From assembly GCA_004297635.1 (NCBI GenBank), contig SCUQ01000426.1:1-6655 (forward strand): a DNA stretch of 6,655 nt, read 5' to 3'. Below, piece by piece: positions 1 through 5,152 of this stretch. The translations under genes and the position numbers were made by a program. The first letter of the stretch is position 1, and every line of letters starts with the position of its first letter. Below the pieces are notes generated by a model that was not told the origin of the DNA, made no database searches, and saw only the letters and a list, made by a program, of their open reading frames with translations. The DNA is from Rhizorhabdus sp. (lineage in GTDB: Bacteria > Pseudomonadota > Alphaproteobacteria > Sphingomonadales > Sphingomonadaceae).

Positions 1-306
1 GGCGACCACGGTGCGCATCAGATAGGCGCGCTCCGCGGCGAAACCCGTCATCGCGGCATCGAGCCAGGCGCGGACCGCCGGGTCGGCGGCCTTGTCGCGC
101 GCATGATCTATCACGCCGGGCTGGCGGCCGTGCAGGCTGGACACGAGATGCACCGCATCGGCCAGATCGCGCCCCGCCTCGCGGCCGCGCGCGAAGATCG
201 AACAGGCGATATAGGGATGGCCCTTGGCCCCGTCGGCGGCAAGCAGCGCGCCGATCGTCTCGGCCGCGCCGGGACGCGCAGCCTCCTGCTGAACTAGATA
301 CGCCAT
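1..306 (-). CDS. Hypothetical protein, 3' end cut by window edge
   Basis: The reading frame is open from an ATG at 306 through base 1, giving 102 N-terminal residues, and continues outside the window. The protein begins MAYLVQQEAARPG and contains GAKGHPYIACSIFARG, then a stretch around DLADAVHLVSSLHGRQPGV and AWLDAAMTGFAAERAYLM. It looks soluble and helical, with no signal peptide or membrane segment in the visible part. A second in-frame ATG at 315 would add MWR; neither start has a clear Shine-Dalgarno. Codon use is strongly GC-ending, like its neighbours. I do not recognise the function. From memory it resembles a conserved uncharacterised sphingomonad family (possibly DUF6975), which would need a profile search. 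The gene is divergent from the J-domain gene across about 200 bp. Confidence 0.8.
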   Translation of the reverse strand, partial: MAYLVQQEAARPGAAETIGALLAADGAKGHPYIACSIFARGREAGRDLADAVHLVSSLHGRQPGVIDHARDKAADPAVRAWLDAAMTGFAAERAYLMRTVVA

Positions 307-510
307 ACGCCACATCCCAAATACGACCGGACACACGCGAGTGACGCGAACGGCGCCCCTCACCCGAATCGCTATAGAACGGATGCGGTAAATGGGCGGT
401 TACGGAGGAGAAATATTTATGCCGGCGCCGGCCCGCGTCGCAGATGCCGGAGGAGTTGGCGCAAAACCCTCATTCCCCGTTCACCTTCTCCGCGCTAAGG
501 TGGCCGGCTT

Positions 511-1041
511 ATGGCGCGATCTTCCTCCCGTTCGAACGACTGGGGTTTCCCCCGCTGGCGTGGCTATGGCAGCGAGCGCGGGGCGACAAAGGTGCGGATG
601 TGCGACCGGCATGGCTGCGACCAGCCCGGCGACTGCCCCGCCCCCAAGGCTCCCAACAGCCCCCAGCGCTGGTATTTCTGCCCCCGGCATGCCGAGGAAT
701 ACAACCGCAACTGGGACTATTTCGCCGGCCTGTCGGCCGAGGAGGCCGCTCAGCGCGAGGCCAATGAGCGCCGCGATTCGTCGGGCTATGCCGAGCAGGC
801 GCATTATGGCTGGGCCGGCCCCGGCGACGGCCGCTGGAGCCGCGACGAGATGCGCGCCTTCGAAACGCTGGAGCTGGAGGTCGACGCCGATTTCGAGACG
901 GTCAAGACGGCGTGGCGGCGGCTGGCCAAGGCCAATCATCCCGATGTGAAGCCCAATGACGCCGAGGCCGCCGTCCGCTTTCAGGCGGTGCAGGCCGCCT
1001 TCGAGATATTGCGCCGCGCCGAGGAGCGGCGGCCGCGCTGA
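511..1041 (+). CDS. J-domain (DnaJ-like) co-chaperone with Cys/His-rich N-terminal segment
   Basis: A 176-residue protein with a C-terminal J domain at about residues 116-174. The invariant HPD tripeptide at 143-145 (KANHPDVKPND) is the motif that stimulates Hsp70/DnaK ATPase, and it follows helix II (TVKTAWRRLAKA). The N-terminal part carries C31, H34, C36, C42, C57 and H60, a possible metal-binding cluster, followed by EYNRNWDYFAGL. This arrangement of Cys-rich segment, Tyr/Trp-rich segment and terminal J domain is familiar from alphaproteobacterial DnaJ-like proteins. There is no Gly/Phe region, CxxCxGxG zinc finger or substrate-binding domain, so it is a specialised J protein and not DnaJ itself. 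The start is well fixed: an in-frame TAA lies at 496-498, ATG 511 is the first start after it, and AAGG at 497-500 is a plausible ribosome site. The client is unknown. Confidence 0.9.
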   Translation: MARSSSRSNDWGFPRWRGYGSERGATKVRMCDRHGCDQPGDCPAPKAPNSPQRWYFCPRHAEEYNRNWDYFAGLSAEEAAQREANERRDSSGYAEQAHYGWAGPGDGRWSRDEMRAFETLELEVDADFETVKTAWRRLAKANHPDVKPNDAEAAVRFQAVQAAFEILRRAEERRPR

Positions 1042-1125
1042 TCCGCCGGCGGTCGGCGCCATGCGGGCGCTCAGTAAGAACACCTAGTTGGAACAGCGGT
1101 CCCAAGGGAACATTACCTTCCCAAT

Positions 1126-1130
1126 AGGAG
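1126..1130 (+). promoter_or_regulatory. Shine-Dalgarno deciding the receiver-gene start
   Basis: AGGAG at 1126-1130 is the only good ribosome site before the receiver gene. It leaves one base before ATG 1132 but seven bases before the in-frame TTG at 1138, so it favours initiation at TTG 1138. Confidence 0.6.
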
Positions 1131-1137
1131 AATGCTG

Positions 1138-1527
1138 TTGCGTATCTTGTGCGTTGATGACGACCGGCTGGTCCTGGCGATTACCGCGGACCTGCTGCGC
1201 GACCTGGGTCATGAGGTCATAGAGGTCAGCGCCGTATCCGACGCAAGCCGGATCGTCGCCGCCGACAATATCGGCCTCGATCTGCTGATCACCGATATTC
1301 ACCTGCCCGGTGCGATCGACGGCATCGGCCTTGCGGAACGGGCGCGCCGCACGCACCCCAGGCTGCCGGTGATCTATTTCAGCGGGCTGGCACATGTCGT
1401 GCCGCCAGGCATCAAGAGCACGGTGCTGCACAAGCCGTGCACCCTGGGTGAGCTCGAACGCGCGATCGACCTGACACGCCGCTGCCCTGTCGGCACACCC
1501 ATGTCGCCAGCCGCCTCAACCGGTTAG
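1138..1527 (+). CDS. Stand-alone response-regulator receiver domain protein
   Basis: A single-domain CheY-like receiver of 129 residues from TTG 1138 (131 from ATG 1132). It has the acidic pocket DDD at residues 7-9, the phospho-acceptor Asp53 in LLITDIHLP, the conserved Ser82 in VIYFSG and the Lys99-Pro pair in VLHKPC. All core receiver residues are present, so phosphorylation by a histidine kinase is expected. No DNA-binding or enzymatic output domain follows, so it probably acts by protein contact or as a phosphate sink in a phosphorelay. No kinase is encoded nearby. The start is ambiguous because ATG 1132 sits one base after the AGGAG. Its last 12 bases overlap the end of the convergent topoisomerase gene. 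An imperfect hairpin (GGGAA/TTCCC, 1106-1122) lies just upstream. Confidence 0.88.
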   Translation: MRILCVDDDRLVLAITADLLRDLGHEVIEVSAVSDASRIVAADNIGLDLLITDIHLPGAIDGIGLAERARRTHPRLPVIYFSGLAHVVPPGIKSTVLHKPCTLGELERAIDLTRRCPVGTPMSPAASTG

Positions 1528-2468
1528 CACGGCCAGACTCGCCCGCTCGTTCGCACGCAGCGCCTTCGGTTCGCGCGGAATATCGTCGATCCACCGCCCA
1601 GCCTTGGCCATCGCGATGAAGGCCGGCGCGACATAGGATGTACGGCACACCGCCGGCGTATTGCCGAGCTGGCGGGCGACTTCCTCCAGCAGGGTCTTGA
1701 CCGATGTCCGCCGGCCGCGCGCCAGCATCCCTGCCGCGACCGCGCAGGCGCGCCATGTCCGGAAGGTCTTGGCGGTGCCGCTGCCCTCGGTCAGTTCGGC
1801 GATCCAGGCATTGATGTCTGCGGCCCGAACCCTGAGGCCCGATCGCATCGCGAACAAATCCCCGGCACCGCCGCGCTTCAGTTCGGCCAGCGCCGCCGCC
1901 AGCGCCGCATCCTTGCCCGCCAGTTCGGCGCGGATGCCATGTTTACCGTAGAAGCAAAGCCGGATCTCGTCGCCGTCGATCCGGGCGTGGCGGTTCAGCA
2001 GCGTGGTCGCGCCGAAACTGCCGCGCGCCGCCGAATCGGTCGAGCCGACGCGGATCGCGAAACCGTCGAGCAACCGCACCGCCGCTGCCGCGCCCGTTCC
2101 CAGGGATCGTCGCTCTTGAGCGCCTTGCGCACCGCCGCGCGAAGATGGGGGAGATGGGTCGCGAATTCGGGCAGCCCGGCGAACTTCTCCTCGTCGCGCG
2201 CCTCGCGCCACGCCGCATGGTAACGATATTGCTTACGGCCGGCGGCATCGAGGCCGGTCGCCTGGACGGGGGCCTGCGGATCGGGGTTTATCCACACCCT
2301 GCGCCACGCCGGCGGAATGCCGAGCGCCAGGATACGCATCCGCGCATCGACGTCGCGGACGGTCGACCCGTCGGGATGCAGGAAGCGCCAGCCGCGCCCG
2401 CGCCGGATACGCGAGATGCCGGGGGCGGAGTCGATCGTGTCGAGCTGCTCGACGGGACGGTGCTGCAT
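1516..2468 (-). pseudogene. DNA topoisomerase IB (poxvirus/bacterial type), interrupted by a one-base frameshift
   Basis: Two overlapping frames together encode a complete bacterial type IB topoisomerase, which nicks one DNA strand through a 3'-phosphotyrosine link and relaxes supercoils. The N-terminal part (ATG 2468) has GISRIRRGRGWRF, IPPAWRRVWI and KQYRYHAAW, where the second Arg of YRYH (about residue 82) is catalytic in the family. The C-terminal part has VRLLDGFAIRVGS, the FYGKHG lysine, AKTFRTWRA (catalytic Arg), LGNTPAVCR (Asn where vaccinia has His) and the nucleophilic Tyr in TSYV. The frames switch near 2085-2094: restoring one base there after ERA gives an unbroken 317-residue protein, normal for the family. 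All catalytic residues survive, so this is either a sequencing or assembly error in a G/C-rich stretch or a recent mutation. ATG 2468 is the only usual start after an upstream TAA. The gene is convergent with the receiver gene, overlapping it by 12 bp. Confidence 0.85.
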
Positions 2469-2519
2469 GAGGGCGAAACGCCGGAGATCCCGATTGGGTG
2501 CCCGCCCCCATCGCGTACC

Positions 2520-2566
2520 TTAAAAAAGCCCGTCGCGCCTATTCCGCCAGATCGTCCGGCAACGGA
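2520..2566 (-). terminator. Possible weak intrinsic terminator after the sufE pair
   Basis: On the minus strand a T6 run (complement of 2522-2527) follows the stop of the exported-protein gene by about 11 bases. A weak stem (CCGT/ACGG plus GCC/GGC with an internal loop) can form just before it, partly inside the coding end. The stem is poor, so the call rests mainly on the T run in otherwise GC-rich DNA. Confidence 0.3.
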
Positions 2567-2949
2567 TCCCTGCCCGAGATTCGCCGCGCCAGCGCCTCCC
2601 CGTCGCCCAGCGTCCAGCGGCCGGGAATCTCGATCACGCCATTGGCGATCGGCTTGCGGATCAGTTCGCCGGCAAGCGGCTTGCCGTCCAGCGCGATCAG
2701 CATCGGCTTTCCGACCAGCGCGCCGCTGATTCCTTCCAGCCGCTTCGCCGCTGACGTGGTCAGCGTCAGCATCATCCCGACCTTGCCGTTGACGTCGGGC
2801 AGCGCCCGGGCATCCAGGATCTCGGCGGGGGCGAACATCTCGCCTCCGATCGTCAGCACGCCGGTCTCGAAGGTCGCCGGCGCGGGCGTCGCTGCGGCCA
2901 CGCCAGGCGGCGCCGCGGCAAGCAGCGCAATAGCGATGAGCCGCTTCAT
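2539..2949 (-). CDS. Exported SecD P1-head-like protein
   Basis: A 136-residue protein with an N-terminal signal peptide: positive MKR, the hydrophobic run LIAIALLAAAPPGVAAA, and likely cleavage around residue 19-20. The mature part resembles the SecD/SecDF P1 head subdomain: GKVGMMLTLTTSAAKRLEGIS, then GKPMLIALDGKPL, then a C-terminal ALARRISGRDPLPDDL. In SecD that head sits in the periplasm and helps pull translocating proteins across. Here there are no membrane helices or other SecD parts, so it should be a free periplasmic protein using only this fold, and annotation as SecD would mislead. Its ATG overlaps the sufE stop (ATGA, 2946-2949), so translation is probably coupled. Its function is unknown. 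Confidence 0.85.
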   Translation of the reverse strand: MKRLIAIALLAAAPPGVAAATPAPATFETGVLTIGGEMFAPAEILDARALPDVNGKVGMMLTLTTSAAKRLEGISGALVGKPMLIALDGKPLAGELIRKPIANGVIEIPGRWTLGDGEALARRISGRDPLPDDLAE

Positions 2950-3359
2950 GCGTAGCGCTCCGAAGTCGACCGGATGAGTGCGATCATGTTGGGGATTCCC
3001 TGGGTACGGTTCGAACTGAGCTGATTGCGCAGATCGAAGGGGTCGAGCGCGGCGGCGATGTCCATATCGCGGATCTCGGCGGCCGGCCTGTCCTGCACGG
3101 TCAGCAGCACCAGTGCGATGATGCCCTTGGTGATGGCTGCATTGCTGTCGGCAAGGAAGTGGAGGGTGCCATCGTCCCGAACCGTGGGATAGACCCAGAC
3201 CTGAGCGGAACAGCCGCGTACCAGCGTCGCATCGGTCTTGAGCGGATCCGGCATCGGCTCCAGCGCCCGACCGAGATCGATCAGCAGACGGTAGCGATCG
3301 TCGGCGTCGAGGAATTCATATTCGTCGAGGACGTCGGCAAGGCTGGCGGGGGCGGTCAT
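2946..3359 (-). CDS. sufE: SufE family cysteine desulfurase activator
   Basis: A 137-residue SufE-family protein, the usual length. SufE accepts persulfide sulfur from the desulfurase SufS on a conserved cysteine and passes it to the Suf scaffold during iron-sulfur cluster assembly in the cytoplasm. The acceptor is Cys50 in LVRGCSAQVWV. Other family features are the N-terminal DRYRLLIDLGRALEPMP, the ADSNAAITKGIIALVL helix and the C-terminal LSSNRTQGIPNMIALIR. There is no signal peptide. No sufS or sufBCD gene is in the window, so it is detached from any suf operon, as sufE often is in alphaproteobacteria. There is no clear Shine-Dalgarno before ATG 3359. The next gene overlaps its stop by 4 bp. 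Confidence 0.95.
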   Translation of the reverse strand: MTAPASLADVLDEYEFLDADDRYRLLIDLGRALEPMPDPLKTDATLVRGCSAQVWVYPTVRDDGTLHFLADSNAAITKGIIALVLLTVQDRPAAEIRDMDIAAALDPFDLRNQLSSNRTQGIPNMIALIRSTSERYA

Positions 3360-3415
3360 GGCGCGAGCGCTAGAGGATTTGCCCGCGAATTTGAACTGCC
3401 TTCACCCGCTCTTTG

Positions 3416-3501
3416 TCATCCGGAACCTGTTCAGGATCCATTCTTCGACGCGAGCAGGTCAATTTGCGGGGCATTCATGCTGAAACAAGGTCAGCATGAC
3501 G
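3416..3501. repeat. REP-like pair of hairpins in inverted orientation
   Basis: The 153-bp gap between sufE and the Psp cluster holds two related imperfect palindromes facing each other. The left one (3418-3437) pairs ATCC-G-GAAC with GTTC-A-GGAT around a two-base loop. The right one (3476-3498) pairs CATGCTGA with TCAGCATG around a seven-base loop. Read on opposite strands both begin GTCAT and share the pattern TG(A)ACCTTGTT(T)CAG or close to it, so they are diverged copies of one unit. This resembles the dispersed intergenic repeats I remember from sphingomonad genomes. Being downstream of the small-gene operon, the hairpins may protect or end its transcript; there is no T run. Confidence 0.65.
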
Positions 3502-3512
3502 CCCTGCGTAGG

Positions 3513-3755
3513 TCAGAGATCGACCCCCGCCGCGATCGCTTCCAGCTTGCGGATGCGCTCCTTCAGGTCGGCCAGTTCGATGCGGGCCGCCGGAGACGGA
3601 GAGGTGATCGGGTCGGAAATGCCGGTGCGGCGCTCGATCTTCATCCGCTCGAGCTCGAGCCAGCCGCGCCAGCCGTTGAGCGCCGCGAAGGCGATCACGC
3701 TCAGGCCGATCAGGCTTGCGCCGGCGATGGTCATCCACATGACGGGATCGGTCAT
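3513..3755 (-). CDS. Small membrane protein of the Psp locus, PspB-like architecture (third in series)
   Basis: An 80-residue protein with one membrane helix at about residues 7-27 (WMTIAGASLIGLSVIAFAAL), a basic/aromatic juxtamembrane stretch (NGWRGWLELERMKIERR) and a C-terminal amphipathic segment IELADLKERIRKLEAIA. That last segment echoes the tails of the two small proteins upstream and of PspB (LDERLGTLERIL). I chose ATG 3755 because AGAAGG (complement of 3765-3770) lies nine bases upstream of it; the alternative ATG 3764, adding MTT, directly abuts the AGAAGG. It is the last gene of a three-gene run, 17 bases after its neighbour. Function is not known; from context it is a candidate accessory sensor or effector of the Psp response. 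It is the most diverged of the three. Confidence 0.8.
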   Translation of the reverse strand: MTDPVMWMTIAGASLIGLSVIAFAALNGWRGWLELERMKIERRTGISDPITSPSPAARIELADLKERIRKLEAIAAGVDL

Positions 3756-3772
3756 GGTCGTCATCCTTCTGC

Positions 3773-4030
3773 TCAGTCGCGGTTGCGGAGCGCCTCGATC
3801 TCCCGATCGAGCGTCAGGCCGCGGTCATTCTCGGTGGCGATCCGCTCCAGCACCGCGACCCGCTCCTTGAGCGCGCGGAGGTCCTCACGGAGCCGCTGGT
3901 TTTCGGCATCATCGCCGGGGCGGACGAATGCCTCGCCCTTGTGCTGGCGTACGACGCCATATTTCGCGCGAAAAATGCTGGCGATCGCGGTGATCGCGAC
4001 GATCAGCACCACCATTTCGAACGGATTCAT
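3773..4030 (-). CDS. Small membrane protein of the Psp locus, PspB-like (second in series)
   Basis: An 85-residue protein with a membrane helix at about residues 5-20 (EMVVLIVAITAIASIF), a short basic linker and a coiled-coil-like tail from about residue 42. The tail includes LKERVAVLERIATEND and DREIEALR. RVAVLERI occupies residues 57-64, identical in sequence and position to the previous gene's product, so the two are paralogues. PspB has RLGTLERIL at the equivalent place. A strong GGAGG lies eight bases before ATG 4030. It follows the previous gene by 26 bases on the same strand. The inferred role is a Psp membrane accessory protein with a cytoplasmic tail for contacts with PspA, PspC or its paralogues; no catalytic motif is visible. 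Confidence 0.85.
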   Translation of the reverse strand: MNPFEMVVLIVAITAIASIFRAKYGVVRQHKGEAFVRPGDDAENQRLREDLRALKERVAVLERIATENDRGLTLDREIEALRNRD

Positions 4031-4056
4031 CGTCTTTGCCTCCGACTATCGCGATG

Positions 4057-4314
4057 TCAGTTGATCGGCGCGTCGCGCAGCCGGTCGATCTCGTCGGCCA
4101 GCACGATCGAGCGATCGGTGAGGATGCGCTCCAGCACCGCGACGCGCTGTTCCAGCCGTTCGGTCTTGGCGACATATTGGGCGGCCTTCTCGGCGGTGTC
4201 GGCCGAGATCGCGCCGAGCTGCTTTTCCTTGAAACGCATCCAGTCGGTGATCACCCAGCCGAGGATGGCGAGGATCGGGATGCTGAGGGCCAGGAAGGCG
4301 AAGGCAACGTTCAT
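4057..4314 (-). CDS. Small membrane protein of the Psp locus with PspC-like C-terminal tail (first in series)
   Basis: An 85-residue protein with a membrane helix at about residues 4-22 (AFAFLALSIPILAILGWVI), an aromatic/basic boundary (DWMRFKEK) and a coiled-coil-like region from about residue 40. Its tail, residues 53-80 (RLEQRVAVLERILTDRSIVL, then ADEIDRLR), aligns without gaps with the last 28 residues of the local PspC, with about 11 identities including R, A, E, T and LA.EID.LR. It therefore looks like a PspB-type anchor joined to a PspC-type tail. TAGGGG sits upstream of ATG 4314 at a usable distance. It is first in the three-gene run, preceded by a leader with a hairpin and direct repeats and by a candidate promoter. 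The exact function is unknown. Confidence 0.85.
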   Translation of the reverse strand: MNVAFAFLALSIPILAILGWVITDWMRFKEKQLGAISADTAEKAAQYVAKTERLEQRVAVLERILTDRSIVLADEIDRLRDAPIN

Positions 4315-4353
4315 CGATCAAACCCCTAAACCGTGAGCCGATTACTATTTACA

Positions 4354-4389
4354 GCCATGTTTGTCCGATTTTTCGACAAACGACATGGC
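4354..4389 (-). promoter_or_regulatory. Leader hairpin upstream of the small-gene operon
   Basis: An inverted repeat pairs GCCATG (4354-4359) with CATGGC (4384-4389), and TTTGTC (4360-4365) with GACAAA (4375-4380), around a nine-base loop, leaving a three-base CGA bulge at 4381-4383. Twelve pairs in all would form in the predicted 5' leader, about 40 bases before the start codon. It could be an RNA structure controlling translation or stability, or a protein operator in DNA. Confidence 0.6.
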
Positions 4390-4401
4390 AGCTTCGACAA
4401 A
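4372..4401 (+). repeat. Two TTCGACAAA direct repeats 21 bp apart
   Basis: TTCGACAAA occurs at 4372-4380 and 4393-4401. The 21-bp period is two helical turns and puts both on one DNA face. The second copy is part of CGACA-AA-TGTCG (4395-4406), and an inverted relative, TTTGTCC, is at 4360-4366. The cluster lies immediately downstream of the predicted transcription start, a position suited to a repressor operator. The regulator is unknown. Confidence 0.5.
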
Positions 4402-4419
4402 TGTCGGCGATCGTGTAAT

Positions 4420-4448
4420 ATTATATCAGTCAGCTTGCATCTGATGAA
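4420..4448 (-). promoter_or_regulatory. Candidate sigma-70-type promoter for the small-gene operon
   Basis: The minus strand carries a perfect TATAAT -10 (complement of 4420-4425) inside an AT-rich island that stands out from the GC-rich surroundings. TTCATC (complement of 4443-4448) lies 17 bases upstream as a weak -35. Transcription would start near 4413 and give a leader of about 100 bases. The element sits just after pspC, so the small genes could be expressed independently of the sigma-54 promoter. Confidence 0.55.
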
Positions 4449-4459
4449 AGATCACATCG

Positions 4460-4843
4460 TCAGCGCAGTGCGTCGATCTCGCGGGCCAGAGCCGAGTTGT
4501 GGCTGGTCACATGGGCCTCGATATCGGCGATGCGGCGATCGATGTCGCGGAACTTGGCGCGCACGTCGCGCACCGAGGCACCCGGACGCGCCCGGACGGT
4601 CTGCCAGAACTTCTGATCCTCACGACTGGTGTCGTAGAATTCGCCGGGCTTGTCGCTGGCGAGCCAGTTGACCATCAGATAGGCGATCACCGTCCAGGGA
4701 AAGCCACCGATCATGGTGAGCAGCACGGTTCCCACCCGAACCAGCGTCACGTCGACGCCGGTATAATCGGCGATTCCGGCACAGACGCCAAGCCATTTGG
4801 CATTGCGCTTGTCGAGATAATATTTCGTACGGCGAGCGGACAT
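4460..4843 (-). CDS. pspC: PspC domain inner-membrane envelope stress protein
   Basis: A 127-residue PspC-family protein. The PspC domain spans about residues 5-65: YYLDKRNAKWLGVCAGIADY with the hallmark GVCAGIA, then the VDVTLVRVG segment and a membrane region (VGTVLLTMIGGFPWTVIAYL). The cytoplasmic or juxtamembrane tail (75-127) is charged and ends in DIDRRIADIEAHVTSHNSAL followed by AREIDALR, matching the known PspC C-terminal pattern of E. coli (ME.YVTSD...L). In the enterobacterial system PspB and PspC sense membrane stress and draw PspA off PspF. I chose ATG 4843, preceded by AGGAAGG; an upstream in-frame ATG at 4897 would add 18 residues that read through the ribosome site and into pspB. 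It lies 35 bases after pspB, with a C8 run in the gap. Confidence 0.93.
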   Translation of the reverse strand: MSARRTKYYLDKRNAKWLGVCAGIADYTGVDVTLVRVGTVLLTMIGGFPWTVIAYLMVNWLASDKPGEFYDTSREDQKFWQTVRARPGASVRDVRAKFRDIDRRIADIEAHVTSHNSALAREIDALR

Positions 4844-4878
4844 TTTCCAATTTCCTTCCTGGGGGGGGCAGCCTGCGA

Positions 4879-5148
4879 TCAGCTGTCGCGGCGCCACTCT
4901 TCGTCATGGGCGCGATCGACGCTCTGCCGGGGGCGCCACGCCGGGTCCTGGCTGTCCAGGATCCGCTCCAGCGTGCCCAGCCGTTCATCGAGCCGCCGGG
5001 CAAGCAGATGCATGTCGTCGAGCAGTCTTTCATCCTCGACGGTCAGGCCGCCATTCTTCTTCCACTGGGTCACATAGTGGAAGATCAGCCAGGGCAGGCC
5101 CAGGAAGAGGATGCCGACGACGACGATCGGAACGAGCACGTCCTCCAT
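4879..5148 (-). CDS. pspB: PspB envelope stress membrane protein
   Basis: An 89-residue protein (E. coli PspB is 74). It has one N-terminal membrane helix at about residues 5-25 (VLVPIVVVGILFLGLPWLIF), then HYVTQWKKNGGLTVEDERLL and a helical tail with LDERLGTLERILDSQDPAWR. The last segment closely follows the classical PspB ending (ALE.ILD...P.WR), with a further charged extension of about 16 residues. PspB works with PspC at the inner membrane to signal stress to PspA-PspF. It starts four bases after the pspA stop, so the two genes are tightly coupled in an operon; GGGAG inside the pspA end can serve as its ribosome site. Confidence 0.93.
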   Translation of the reverse strand: MEDVLVPIVVVGILFLGLPWLIFHYVTQWKKNGGLTVEDERLLDDMHLLARRLDERLGTLERILDSQDPAWRPRQSVDRAHDEEWRRDS

Positions 5149-5152
5149 CGCC

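Noticed and set aside
392..949. Plus-strand ORF of 185 codons overlapping the J-domain gene
   Set aside because: Its product is low-complexity Ala/Pro/Arg-rich with no recognisable domain, as expected of an alternate frame of GC-rich coding DNA. Only its start signal at 404-421 is kept as a finding.
1042..1075. Hairpins after the J-domain gene as an intrinsic terminator
   Set aside because: Short GC stems (CGCCG/CGGCG, GCGCC/GGCGC) form there, but no T run follows, and such stems are common by chance in GC-rich DNA.
1090..1111. GGAAC motifs before the receiver gene as an EcfG general-stress promoter
   Set aside because: GGAAC occurs at 1090-1094 and 1107-1111, but neither is followed by a CGTT-type -10 at 16-17 bases.
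3159..4064. 301-codon plus-strand ORF across sufE, the repeat gap and the small genes
   Set aside because: It runs antisense to four well-supported minus-strand genes and a non-coding repeat; the product is Arg/Ser-rich with no domain.
4844..4897. Extended pspC start at ATG 4897
   Set aside because: The added residues are encoded by the ribosome-binding site, the homopolymer and the end of pspB; ATG 4843 has AGGAAGG upstream.
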